64,000 bases of DNA. Source: Sclerotiophoma versabilis (lineage: Eukaryota; Ascomycota; Dothideomycetes; Pleosporales; Didymellaceae). Below, piece by piece: positions 11,281-22,260 of this stretch. Every line of letters starts with the position of its first letter. The first letter of the stretch is position 1. The notes beneath the pieces were generated by a model. That model made no database searches, was not told the origin of the DNA, and saw only the letters and a list, made by a program, of their open reading frames with translations. The stretch is taken from contig JAAROD010000093.1 in the NCBI GenBank assembly GCA_012274445.1, forward strand, positions 2,170,001 to 2,234,000. The letters are read 5' to 3'. The translations under genes were made by a program, and so were the position numbers.

Positions 11281-12352
11281 CTGACCACAGTCCGGCCTTC
11301 CCACAAGTAATGCGGAGCTCCGCGTTCCACAAAGTTCAGACCGAAAGCAATTGGTTTGCATCTTTCACCTCTCATTACCGCTCGACACGTAAGCTAGCTT
11401 TTCTCTTTACTTCTCCGAGAATTAGTTCACGGCTAGGAATAACTGAGTGCATTCAATCCAGCAAAAGCATCGAAATCGAGAAGATTAGAATTCTAGTGGC
11501 TTGGGTAGACTCGCAAGTTGCATCTCGCTATTGGGAATGGAGATGGTTTTAGCGCATACTATCGGTCGGGATACTGATGGTGCTATTTGCAAACTATCTC
11601 AGGATTTGTCGGGCAGACCGTTGGCAGGCACGTCGCCACAAGTTCTCGCTCAAATCTAAAATCGGCATTCACCTCTACTCTAACATTCCGGCGACTTGGG
11701 ATCCGATCTTCTTTATGTGCAAAGCTCTTAACTACTTCCACCCTCTACTTACACTTCACACTTCTACTGCTTGTTATTGCGCTTCGTTACTTATGCTATG
11801 AATACAGTGTACTTACTTCGACACAATCCACTGTCGACTTTTCTAGTTTTATCAAACCTGTTCTTGTCTTGGTGACTTTGTGAAGAGGTGTGGGTGGGCA
11901 AGCGGCTGAGTATCGCTTTTCAATTGCTTGTGTTGCTTGGATTGGGGGAATACAAGTAGGTTGGGGCGTTATCTCGATGCTGGGAGTAGTACATGCCTCT
12001 GCCTGGGACATTGTAACGCCTGTCTTCACGGATGTTGGGTGTGACTACAGACTACCATTCTATTAGTGAAATTTGTCCAGACTCTTCATGATACGGGGTT
12101 TAAAAAGAGTTCCACTTTAGAGGTTTCTCAATTGGCCCTACAGATGACTTTCCGTCAGTTGAGTCATCAGATGTTCAGCTCGTATATGACAGGGGGAGAG
12201 ATGAGTCATCCAATCAATCAGGCCCCCAGTATGCACATTTTACAACCACACGTCACAGCGCACCCTTAACAGAGTATATATCTCGAGCCCTTCATCTGGG
12301 ACAAACAAATTTAGCCTTTATCTGTGACCAGAAACTCTAAGGTCTCATAAAT
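11281..12352. other. Intergenic with a TATA box for the F-box-like gene
   Basis: About 1.07 kb. Open frames here are short and resemble no family I know; some may be further DUF7918 debris. A good TATA box (GTATATAT, about 12276-12283) lies about 70 bp before the start codon at 12353. Confidence 0.45.
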
Positions 12353-13402
12353 ATGACAATCTTGACTGCTATCCCACCTATCCTCCGCCTCCCCACCGAA
12401 ATACAGCTGCACATAATCTCCTTCTTCTCCACCAGCGTCACACGGTGCAATCCCACCGCAATCAGCGATATCTGTAACGGAGGACCACTCTACCGCGACC
12501 ATGTACACGACATCACCTCAAGCTATGACTTAACCGTTACCGACCCAGCCATCCTAGCCCTTCACTACACAAACACATACTTTCACACACTGATTCCCAT
12601 ATCACAAACACTGCTCCTGGAAGTCGAACGCTCCAGGAACGACCTCCAGAAGAAGTTGTTGGCATGTTGTGTCTGCCTCCGCCTGCGCCCCAGGCACAAA
12701 TTCGCCGTCTCATCGCGCCACTACTTCCGGAAATCCTCCAGACAAAGCGGAATCTGCGCTAGATACCAGTTTTGCATCGACTGCGGATTCTCACAGTACC
12801 CACTCCCGCACCCAGCCCTGCCTCCTCGGCGCCAGCAGCGACGACTTGGCTCCGAACCGGTCAGTCTGACGACATACGCGCCGGGGACTAAGATCGTCTG
12901 CTATGGATGGGAAGTATGGGTGTGGTGCATGGACTGTCGGCTTTTAAAAACTGGCAGGTGGTCTGGCGAGCCGGATTGCGTGATGTTTTGTAAGGAGTGT
13001 TGCACGCAATTGGGATGTGGCGTTGAGTATGACACGGAATACCAGCGGGTGAGACGCACACCTCCCAAACTGACGGTTATCCACAGGGGATACGGGGGCA
13101 TTGAAGAGGAGATTGCGAGAGAGAAAGAGAGAAAGGAAAGTAGATTGAAAGCAAGAGCGTTGTATGTCGCTAGGGGAAGCAGCCTGCTCTTGAAGGCACG
13201 GGAAGGGCAAGTTTTTGAAGAAGAGAACGTCGATTCTGAGCATGGTCAAGACCAGAGTGAGTGGAAGAGCTGGTTTGACTGTTCAGAGACTCGAGAATTT
13301 CTCCCAGAACCTCTGTTGGACATGCGTACGCGTCGTGCTTTCCGTGGCCACGGTTGTGTAGTGTTGCCCGCCAGAGCCTTCCATGAGTACTACAACAGGT
13401 GA
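12353..13402 (+). CDS. F-box-like protein with several Cys pairs
   Basis: Single-exon gene, 349 residues. The N-terminus has an F-box-like helix (PPILRLPTEIQLHIISFF, about residues 8-25), the module that docks to Skp1 in SCF ubiquitin ligases. Downstream there are Cys pairs of the kind that bind zinc: CCVC near residue 103, CIDC, CMDC and CKECC followed by LGC. A charged Lys/Glu/Arg helix occupies the last third. Large families of such F-box-like, Cys-containing proteins are typical of Dothideomycetes genomes. The substrate is unknown. No introns are needed and the frame is intact. Confidence 0.75.
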   Translation: MTILTAIPPILRLPTEIQLHIISFFSTSVTRCNPTAISDICNGGPLYRDHVHDITSSYDLTVTDPAILALHYTNTYFHTLIPISQTLLLEVERSRNDLQKKLLACCVCLRLRPRHKFAVSSRHYFRKSSRQSGICARYQFCIDCGFSQYPLPHPALPPRRQQRRLGSEPVSLTTYAPGTKIVCYGWEVWVWCMDCRLLKTGRWSGEPDCVMFCKECCTQLGCGVEYDTEYQRVRRTPPKLTVIHRGYGGIEEEIAREKERKESRLKARALYVARGSSLLLKAREGQVFEEENVDSEHGQDQSEWKSWFDCSETREFLPEPLLDMRTRRAFRGHGCVVLPARAFHEYYNR

Positions 13403-13617
13403 AAACTCCATATATGATTGTCATATACGATTGATAGTAGGAAATACCTCCATCCTCTTTTCAAAAACCTCCAACTCATCTCCTTCCACGATCTATCAAC
13501 GTCACTCCATACACTATAGCAACAGGTCAAGCAGCACCAAGCAGCAACCATTGACGTATATTCGATGGTTAGACAGTTGTATCACGGGGGTTTGGAGATC
13601 GTTCGCTGGAATAAATC

Positions 13618-14696
13618 TTACTCTTTATGCAATATGCCGTTCTCTACATGATCATACCTTGACTTTCCCAGCCTTGTACCCTTCATGATTCCCATTGTAA
13701 GTGCCAATCCACTACCAATGATGACCAACAGCATCCAGGGTCGATCGACAAACCACAGCACAACAGCGACGTCGCTCCCATGCCATGTACCACCGGGGCT
13801 ATGGCCGAAGAAGGTGTAGTCCTCCGAGTAAAAGACCTGAGGTAGAATACGGAAGCTCGCAATGTCTACGAAGCAAATCAGCATCGCTATCACCTAGCCA
13901 GAGATGAAGTCAAGAAGTACTCACCACGCCCACCCATAGTCGCACCATACCTCCACCACCAACCCCTCAAGGTATCACTGCTGAACTGCGGACCCGTACT
14001 CCAGAAAATCGTCAAGTACGGAAACAAAAGGTTCCAGTTCCTTCGTGTCAGCGCACGTGTCATCTCCAACAGCACCAAATGCCCAGGCATACTCGCCATC
14101 AGATCGTTGTTCACGCCCAACGGACTCGCCTCGGGGAACCACGCCGGGACCTGCAGCAACGGCTCGAGCGGGCGCCGACACGCTATGTCTAGGTCCATGT
14201 ACACACCGCCAAAGTGGTAGAGCACAAAGTACTTCAGTGCGTCGACACGCTGTATCGGGTATTTGTATGCATCGTATGTAGGTACGAACCAAGCGTACTC
14301 TGTCTCGAGGAAAGTATGCGCTTCCGTTTCGTTCCAGACGCGTATCTTGAACCCGGGGTTGAACTTGCGGCACAGCTGGGGCGCGTGGGAGTGGCTCGCT
14401 GCGGGGAGTGTGGGCGTGCCATCGTGCAGGTGGTATAAGTTTGCGAAGTAGATGAAGTGGATTTCGCGCGGTATCAGAGTGTTGGGGAAGGTTGCGTTGT
14501 GGTCGAAGGCGAGGAGTGCTTCTCCGTCTGTGCGAGACGCGTTGAGAGCGGTTGTGTAGGAGGTTGGGAAATCAACGAAGGAGATGTACAGGGACGATAA
14601 CGCGTGTTGAAATATGTACTGGCATCTGATGTAGTAGATGGCTGCGAGTAGGGGGATGAGAAAAATGGCCTTCACAAGAGCAGTGCGAGGTCGCAT
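13618..14696 (-). CDS. Glycosyltransferase of the inositol-phosphoceramide mannosyltransferase type (DXD sugar transferase)
   Basis: Likely a Golgi type II membrane enzyme of the Sur1/Csh1 group, which transfers mannose to inositol-phosphoceramide. Exons 13925-14696 and 13618-13886 give 346 residues; the 38-bp intron is short, and the acceptor was chosen because only it closes the frame. A signal anchor spans about residues 7-23. The catalytic region has REIHFIYFANL, VDALKYFVLYHFGGVYMDLD (the DLD at 168-170 binds metal and nucleotide sugar) and, in exon 2, QVFYSEDYTFFGHSPGGTWH. Another hydrophobic helix (WMLLVIIGSGLALTMGI) lies near the C-terminus. The open frame extends upstream of 14696 to 15065, but that part looks non-coding. 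Family assignment is firm; the acceptor lipid is inferred. Confidence 0.85.
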
Positions 14697-15982
14697 ACTG
14701 GAAGATTGTGCAAGGAATCGACGAAGAATAGGTTGAATACGCAGTGAGTGCTGGATTATGCTCCTAATGAATTCAGAGTTTTTGTATAGGCACGCAGTGT
14801 GCGATGCACTGGCACTTTCTTGATCATCACCATCGTTTAGACTTGCCAATGCCTTTCCATGCATCAGGCCTCCATCGTTAGCATTGATGTCCGCCATAGA
14901 GACTACTCTGGTGACCATGCATGAAGCTCGGGCTCGCATCAGGCACAATGTCGTACAACCTTCACGAGGCAGACATCTCAGGAGATGTGGATTAGGTATT
15001 AGCGCAAGGCAGTTTGCCGGCTTTACTCTAGACTCGACCTCCCACCTGCGGACATCTACCGACACCCCCTGTGAACACCTGCCTCCTCAATCGGGAAGGT
15101 TCCCGTGGCTAGCGAGAGCTGGCGCTGTAGCATGGAACATCAAATCCTTCCTTCACCGTCAAGCTTGATGTTATTTAAGGATAGTATTAGCAATAAGAGT
15201 CAGTTGAGGTAAGGGTCAGGGTCCACAGGTTAGCAAGTGTAGCAATCTTGAGAACTAACTAAGATGCAGAAGTTTGATGTTGATGTTGTAAAGGGTTAAG
15301 CCTTAGTCAAGTCCGCAGCATGATGTGATCATTTTCCAATCAGGGACGTAGGTGTCCGCAAGTGGGAGTTACATTCGATTGCAAAGCGTGAATGTTTGAG
15401 TGTGGTCCCAAGCCGAAGTGGTTAGTGCGCAAGGGTATGGGGCATTTCCCTCGTGTTGTCACGTCTGAAACGTGGCGTGGCGGCTGTGCAACGTTTAGCT
15501 CACGACCGCAACCAGGAAACCCTCACTTACCAAGAGTACATCTACAGTCACTCCAGGTTCGGTAATTACGCTAAGTTGTAGTACCACGCTCGAAATGCTC
15601 GAGACGAGCAGAACAGGGTGTTGACGAAATGCGCCTTGCGCCAGCATCTAACTGTTTGAAATTTGTCACAGAATGCAAGGCACCCCAAAGAATCAGTCAT
15701 TCGCAGGAGACTTAAGATCCCAAGAGATTTACAATCGTCCAAGGGATGTTGTAAAGAGATGCGTACGAAAGGCCATAAAATGGAGAAGTGGCAGATAGCG
15801 GCAGTATACTTCTGTCATAACATGATAATCTTGATGTCAATCACTGCACAAACATACCGCGGAACTACTAAAAATAGCTCTTTGACAGCATCCCAATATC
15901 CAAAACTCAGGATTCAATACCTATTCATCTGCAGATACAGTGCTCCCTTTGATGAGGTCGGTAGTGAGGCAAGTGGGCCGCA
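14697..15982. other. Intergenic, no supported gene
   Basis: About 1.3 kb. Short open frames on both strands show no domain or signal features. I see nothing clear. Confidence 0.4.
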
Positions 15983-16580
15983 TCAGTGTGCTACAGCTGG
16001 AAAGCGCAGTCTTTCCAGACGTCGCGCTTGGGCCTCATCGTTTGAAACAAAACCATTGATATTGTAGAGATGGGCTACATCGGCCAGGAGTTTACAGCAA
16101 TCTTCTGAGGTGAACTTGAGTGTCGAATCGTAGCGTGTTCTCGTTGTGCTAGCGATCAATCTCAATGAGCTTTCGAATTGTACCAAGAGACCTTGCGGCA
16201 GTGTGATCAGGGCGCGGTAGTTAAGCCCTGTTGCTAGAGGAACAGAATTGCTTGACATGTGCGGAGATGATTCTTATCTTTGCGTGCGACCAGTAAAGAC
16301 TGTGTGCTTGACAACTGTTTATTGCGCTGTTTTATTGGCTGAGAGAAAGCGTATCTGAAGCTGCAGTTCTGTAAAACGGCGTAGTTTAGGCGGGCAGGTA
16401 AGTCAAGCTGAATGTGCTCATTCACCTCGAAAACGAACTTCGGGCGTGGAGTGAAGCAGTACTTGGAGATGAACGATCGAGGGTGGCTTGTAATATCCGC
16501 TGGTACATCGGCGGAGGCTAATGGCCCAATTGACTGGATGACTGATTCTACTCTCGGCGCCCACTAAAGGAATGCCAAAT
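15983..16580 (-). other. Possible uncharacterised gene or remnant, two coding-like segments
   Basis: Two minus-strand stretches look more protein-like than their surroundings. The first (about 16560 down to 16258) reads continuously through PLASADVPADITSHPRSF, KYCFTPRPKFVFEV and NEHIQLDLPARLNYA. The second (16258-15983) reads as TGLNYRALITLPQGL and ends in a normal stop. They are in different frames, so an intron between them is needed, and I could not place it convincingly. No family is recognised. It may be a small hypothetical gene or a fragment. Confidence 0.25.
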
Positions 16581-17440
16581 GATTCCGCCTCTCAAAGACT
16601 GACAAGCGGGAATACTAAATGCTCCAGTGTCATCGTATTGGTTCGACGCAACAATCTCCAAGCTTTACCCCAAAACATGCTCGAAAAAAGGTTTTCATGA
16701 TGGCGCGGAGTAGAAAGCCTCTATATTTTCGGTACCTTGGTCATGCCATCTTGATTCAGTATTCGAAGATCGCCCACGCCTTGATGCCAGCTGCAAAGAG
16801 AGCCGCATGCGCTAACCTCAGTGGCCTCGTCAAAATCAACACAAAGCCCAAGGCGTACCAATTCGTGCTCTTGTATGTTAACATGAAGCCCAGTGGGCCA
16901 GTCTGTTGCCGTTCTAGATCCGAGCCAAGAGACCCATAGATGAGAGGTCGTGAGATAGGCTACAACCCACCATTGCTTGGCCTAAAAGAGCCTGCTTGGA
17001 AATACATCTGAGTATTATGCTTCCTTCACCTAGTAGCTCTGACCGTAGCGACACATATACCAGCACTCTACTGCTGAATAATGACAGGATGGTCAGAGTA
17101 TGATCGCGAGGTAAACGTTGCGTGGTATCGAGGAGGTGTCCAGGAGGTACAAAGCAGCTTGCGAGTGGGTGTGGCAAGGGTTGCGAACTTCTGACTTCGT
17201 TTGGAGAGGATTTTGACCAGCTGCTGTCGGAGCGACTGTGATCGAGCTTACGTCGCGATTTAGAGTACTGTCTCAACATCGTGATTTCCTTGCGTGTAAG
17301 AGGAGCGTGCAAGAGGAGCGGGAACTTGATGTAAGGAAGCCCTGGGCTTGTTATGTATCCGCCATGAACACGTCCAAAACAGTGATAGATTGCCGAGTAT
17401 ATTCGAAACAGCCCCTATACACGAAGCATCATACATAAAC
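16581..17440. other. Intergenic downstream of MPP10
   Basis: About 0.86 kb between the possible gene fragment and the MPP10 stop codon. No supported feature. Confidence 0.4.
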
Positions 17441-19606
17441 TCACAACTTGTAGCTCCCCGCTCCCCTCCGGGCTGCCTCCTTAACATCTTTACCCTCGAC
17501 ATCCGTAATAACACCCTTTCTCCCAATGACCTGCACACCACCCTTCTTAAGATCACTGACAAGTTGCTTCTTGTCACCACGCATATCCTTGCCCTTCTTG
17601 CCCTTCTCTTCCTTAGTCGCCTTAGGCTTGTTAAGTCCGGCCTTCTTACTCCTCTCCTTTTCCCTCCTCCTGCGACTCGCCTTCTCTTCTCTCGAAAGCT
17701 CTTCGCGGGAAAGAGGCATACCGCTCTTAGTGACGATTTCGGCCTTGTTCTCCTCGTCGCCAGGTTTGTAGACCTCTTGTGGTGCGAGCATGGACGCACC
17801 GGCAACGTCGCCGCCCGCCGTAGGACGTGCATCTTCCATCTCAATCGCGGGCGCGTCGACGCGAATCTCGAGGTTCGGCGCTGCAGGTTTAGGCTTGAAG
17901 TGACTCGAACTCAAACTGTCCAGCTTGGCACTTAGGCTCTTCCACAGCGCGGTGATTTCTGCATGCTCCTTCTTCAGCTTCTCATCCCTTGCATCGACAA
18001 AGTTCGGGTCGTTGAGCCGGAGATGCTCTTCCTCGTACATCTCCGCCAGACTCTTCTGGGCTTTTGTGTCGTCGAGTTCGAACTTGCCGCGGCGGACGGG
18101 GCCCGTGGCCAGATCGTCAGGGCGCCGGCGGTGCACTTCGTCGAACTCGCCGGCAATAATGCGACGCTTGATGAGCGCCTCGATATCTTCTGACAGCTCG
18201 GCGGTGACGACGTGGACGGGCTTGCCGGCGCGTTCAAATTCAAGGTTCTCCTCCAGGAGCGAGTTGACCGGGCGATCGGCGGCGCGAGCTTCTCCCGACA
18301 ATTGCCATTGACGTTTTGCAACGTTTGCAGCTTCCAGTTTGCGAATTTCTTCTTGAAGTTTAGCTTGACGTCGTTCGTGGGTCGATTTTCGTGATTTGGG
18401 GTCTGAGGGGTCGACGTCGGATAGGGCAGCTTCGCTTTCGACATCATCGTCGTCCTCGAACAAGTCTCGGTGTACTCTCGCCATGGTGTTTTCCATGTCT
18501 GCGTTCTCTTCCGCCTCTTCATCGGCTGCTGTCTTGGCGGGGAAGTTATGTGGGTTCGGTCGCCCGCGCTTCTTCTTGTTCTTGCCAGCTTTTTGTGCTG
18601 GAGGTGCGAAGAAGTCGGCGTACATGACGTTGTTTGCGTTCATACCGTCGTCCATGCCATCAAGATCGCCCTCGTCAAATTCTGCGTCATCATCGCTGTC
18701 GCCCTCGGGCGCATTGAGATCGACATTGCCGAAGGTAGGTCCACCCTCATCTGACTCGTCGCCTGATTCCTCACCATCAAGCCCGCTCTTGCCAGCACCT
18801 CCTGCCATCGGGTCTGCTGTCCAATCAACTTCCTCATCATCGCTATCAGCTCCTTCGCCACGAGCGTCTTGCTGCTCCAGAAACTCTGATTGCTTGTTGA
18901 AGTCGTCGATGGAGAAGAAACCGTCGTTCAGGCCATTCGGATCCGGCACGTACTCTGCGGCAGGTTCGTCGTCGGACCCTTCTTCATCAGAGAACATCCC
19001 CTCCTCTCCCTCTTCCATCTCGGCATCCTCTGCGTCAGACGGCTCTTCATCCAAGGGCACAGCATTCTCGTCGTCGTCTATGCCGTCAACTTCATAATCC
19101 ACGCCCTCTTCTCCCATTTCTGAATCGGTGTGATACTGCTCCTCCGGGTCTGACAGATCCTCTTCCTCGTCCTCGCCATCCACTGCCACGATGTCATAAT
19201 CAGAGTCCGGCAGGGACAGCTCGATCTCCTCAGTAGCAGCCTCAACAATCTTGCGGGTTTGTTCAAAAACCTGGTTTACGCCAAAGCCGTCCAAGTGTAC
19301 CTTCTTCAAGTGCAGCACCCTCATATCTCCATCGTAGTCCCCCCCACGCTTCCTCTTCTTGCGCGCATCTTGTTGGCGCTGTGTCTGCGACTCGCTCACG
19401 CCAGCGGCGACAGGGTCCAAGTACCGTTTCGCAGCGGCGAGGAAAGCGGCATTGAGCTGCACGGTGGGCTGGAGGAATGCGACAGGGCTGGCGAGCAGGC
19501 TCGTAGAAGGATTCGAAGAGAGCTCCATTGGAGTTGGCTGCGCGGAGCCGATCGAGAGTGTGCGCGACGAGATGGATGTGTCCGGGGATAGTGTCGAAGG
19601 CGCCAT
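17441..19606 (-). CDS. MPP10: U3 snoRNP protein Mpp10 (SSU processome)
   Basis: Component of the U3 small nucleolar ribonucleoprotein, acting with Imp3 and Imp4 in early cleavages of the 18S rRNA precursor in the nucleolus. One exon, 721 residues, a normal length. The N-terminal part includes FLAAAKRYLDP and the family-typical LHLKKVHLDGFGVNQVFEQ. A very acidic middle (about residues 140-340) is rich in Asp/Glu. The conserved core follows with MYADFFAPP, KSTHERRQAKLQEEIRKLE, RPVNSLLEENLEFERA and SLAEMYEEEHLRLNDPNFV. The Lys-rich C-terminus (SRRRREKERSKKAG) is typical. Intact. Confidence 0.96.
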   Translation of the reverse strand: MAPSTLSPDTSISSRTLSIGSAQPTPMELSSNPSTSLLASPVAFLQPTVQLNAAFLAAAKRYLDPVAAGVSESQTQRQQDARKKRKRGGDYDGDMRVLHLKKVHLDGFGVNQVFEQTRKIVEAATEEIELSLPDSDYDIVAVDGEDEEEDLSDPEEQYHTDSEMGEEGVDYEVDGIDDDENAVPLDEEPSDAEDAEMEEGEEGMFSDEEGSDDEPAAEYVPDPNGLNDGFFSIDDFNKQSEFLEQQDARGEGADSDDEEVDWTADPMAGGAGKSGLDGEESGDESDEGGPTFGNVDLNAPEGDSDDDAEFDEGDLDGMDDGMNANNVMYADFFAPPAQKAGKNKKKRGRPNPHNFPAKTAADEEAEENADMENTMARVHRDLFEDDDDVESEAALSDVDPSDPKSRKSTHERRQAKLQEEIRKLEAANVAKRQWQLSGEARAADRPVNSLLEENLEFERAGKPVHVVTAELSEDIEALIKRRIIAGEFDEVHRRRPDDLATGPVRRGKFELDDTKAQKSLAEMYEEEHLRLNDPNFVDARDEKLKKEHAEITALWKSLSAKLDSLSSSHFKPKPAAPNLEIRVDAPAIEMEDARPTAGGDVAGASMLAPQEVYKPGDEENKAEIVTKSGMPLSREELSREEKASRRRREKERSKKAGLNKPKATKEEKGKKGKDMRGDKKQLVSDLKKGGVQVIGRKGVITDVEGKDVKEAARRGAGSYKL

Positions 19607-20030
19607 GCTCTACCCAGCTCCTGCGAGGGCTGATTATGAGGTACTAAGTTGGCTTCACGAGCGTCAAGGCGTTTCGTGATGTTCTGAGGAACTTTTTTTG
19701 CCTATCGATTGCAGTTCTCGTCCGTGCGTCAGGACTAAGCCTTCGCGCGCACCAGCGTGATGATAGTGCCTGCGTAATGATAGTGCCCACTAGCTTCTGA
19801 ACCTCTACTGTGTAAAAGCATCAAGTTGGAAGTGGACATCTAGTTTTGCAATCGGTATTACGACAGTCTGATAGTTGGAGATTGTCGTTTTTTGCTGGAC
19901 TGCTTACCTGTCAGTTCTGAGAGAAGAAACGGAGCAAGAGTCGGCCAAGATAATGCTAACAATATATCTACATAAATAGCTAAATATGAACATACGTGGT
20001 AATCATAACCATCAATCATAAACCGTGAGC
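19607..20030. other. Intergenic, MPP10 promoter and 3' end of the Cys-rich gene
   Basis: 424 bp. It holds the MPP10 upstream region and an AT-rich stretch (about 19955-20000) that fits the 3' UTR of the neighbouring minus-strand gene. No motif stands out. Confidence 0.4.
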
Positions 20031-21487
20031 TCATAACACGACCATGGCAGCACCAATCGCGCATGCAGCCACAAACATTCCCCACACCGACCACTGCGGC
20101 ACAAAAGACGCCGTGCTCGGTGCAACCTTTGCTTCAACACTGGACACGCCAGATGCAGTCGCTGTACATTGCTCACCGCAGGTATATCCATTCGGACAAC
20201 AGTCACCACCCTGGTTCGCGGGACAGCTGTACCAGGCACTCGGGCACGAACCACCCTGAGCTGCGCCTGTAGCCACACCGGCCCCAGAGGGCGCAACAAC
20301 GGTCACACCATTCGTCGCGATGACCGTGGTTGAAGATGGAAGCACACAAGATCCGGTGGTTTGGCAGTCCCGGCCAACTCTGCAGCAGCCGGATGGGTAG
20401 TATGCGCTGCACACGTAGAAGCCGGTAGGGCATACGTCGCCCTCCGACGCCGTTGAAACTACGGTCGTAGTGGCCTCGCTGGTAGGCCGGACTGGTGCTG
20501 ATGGTGCTTGAGTGCTGGTAGGATCGTCACCAAGGCAGGATGCACCTGTTGCGCATTCGCGGCCGTTCTGGCAGCAACCACCGCCGAGACTAGCGGGACA
20601 GGAAAACCAGCCGTTGGAGCAGGTGTATGCGGAACTTATGCTTAACGAGGATGGCGCTGGTGTAGATGTTGACGTTGAAGAAGTCACTGGTGCGGCGGAG
20701 CTCGAACCGGATGTAGGAATAACGATCACGGCTGTGTTCGATGATGATGAGGGACGCGCAGACGTTGATGGCAGGACGTAGGTGATCGAAGTTCCAGCAG
20801 CGACGCCTGTTGACCGTTAGAACAAGTTGGACTTGCCAGGGTTTTAGTACACGACTTACAGCCAATGCCACTGCACTGAAAGCCTGGCAAACAGCATCCA
20901 CCGTTCGACGAGTTGGGACATGAAGTGTAGCCTGCAGCTTCATTGCAACTGATCGTGCCGGAGCAAGACTGCCCATTCGGACAGCAGCCCACGTCGCCAA
21001 TGTCGCTATTCTGCACCTTCACGCAGGTACTACTCCCCCCACAGCACACGTCTGGCGCCCCAATTGAAGAGCAGCTAAGCGTGCCATCTGGACATTTGAA
21101 TTGCCTCTTCAGCAGTATGTCCCTGATGCGCAACCGTTCAAACCACTCGTCCGCAGCATTTGGTCTTACTGCTGGTTGTACCCGATATGTACCATTTCCA
21201 AAATCTTCATATTCCGATCTCTTGCTCTCGCTCGATGCAAATATCCAGTTGTCTAGCATGAACATCTCCCCCTCGTCTATGCTCATCTTCTTCATTCCCA
21301 CTGGCTTCTCATGTCGCAGTCTTTCTCTTATATCCAGTCCTCGCTTGACATGTCTCTCATCTTCCGGAAAGTACTTCATATGTTTCGGAAGGTTGTGGGG
21401 CCATTGTAGCTCTGCGCTTGCTGCCGGCGCAACGCACAGTAATAATAGCACGGTCGAGGGCAGCGATAGAAGGGTCGAAATATGCAT
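20031..21487 (-). CDS. Secreted Cys-rich protein, probably GPI-anchored
   Basis: Exons 20860-21487 and 20031-20806 with a 53-bp intron give 467 residues. The N-terminus is a clear signal peptide (MHISTLLSLPSTVLLLLCV, cleavage near AASA). After a charged region with KR sites come repeated Cys modules of the type C-P-x-G...C...G-CC-x-x-G-x-x-C. Modules are seen at FKCPDGTLSC, VGCCPNGQSC, CSNGWFSCPASLGGGCC, CPTGFYVCSAYYPSGCC and CPSAWYSCPANQGGDCC. Ser/Thr-rich linkers separate them. The last 20 residues are hydrophobic (WSVWGMFVAACAIGAAMVVL) with small residues before them, as in a GPI attachment signal. Likely a cell-wall or surface protein of unknown role, in line with fungal GPI proteins of this architecture. 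Confidence 0.85.
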
Positions 21488-22260
21488 TTGGAACGTGCTG
21501 CACGTTGCAAGCTCGTGGCTTCGTCAGGACGCAGGGCGAGGAATGGGGAGTGGTGTTGTGCAAGATACTCGAGATTCTACTATACTTTCATGAGGTGGCT
21601 GGTGGAGCCTCGAATGCGCGAACCATGCAAATGGCGAGGCTGGGATGACGATGCGTTGGCGCCTCACCGCCGCTACGGTTTCAGGTTACATCCTCACAGC
21701 GGCGAATCAACGGTCGTTGTTCTGAGGTTGCTATGGAAGGTTGAGCTCGAGCTCGATTTTGAGTTTGTTTTCGAAGTTGTCAGGGTCCTGAAGAGACAGC
21801 GACGTCATGTCGGCGATGTTCTTGAGGGCCGCACCGATCTTGGCACATCTCAGGCTTCAACATTTGGCTTCGTGCCCCCAAAACGACACACACAAGCCAC
21901 TTGTACGAGTGTTCCAACGGTCTTAGCCGATTGGGGCACTACGCACGTATAAAATAATTGGGAGGAATTGACTTGAAGCCTGTTTACCGATGTGTCTGAC
22001 CCTTGTCCAATTCTCTGCAGCCTCACAGCGTAGGAACGCAGAACAACTGATCAGAACATCAAGTACAAAAATCATTGGATCTAGGGACAAGGAGGAGACC
22101 TCAAGAGTTTGCGCACCTTCGAGTATACTACAAGGCAAGAACGTCAGGACTGACTGGCAGGGATGTCGCGTCTTTAAGCGAGTCGTAGTCATCTGCAGAG
22201 GTACCCGATCCTTCCGAGTCCTCCCTCCAAACGTCAAAGTCATGCATTCCTATACACACG
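21488..22260. promoter_or_regulatory. Divergent intergenic region, Cys-rich gene and Zn2Cys6 gene
   Basis: 773 bp separating two divergent start codons. A minus-strand stretch near 21735-21850 reads KIGAALKNIADMTSLSLQD and ends in a stop; it could be a small exon or remnant but has no visible start. Otherwise I see no motif I would defend. Confidence 0.35.
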
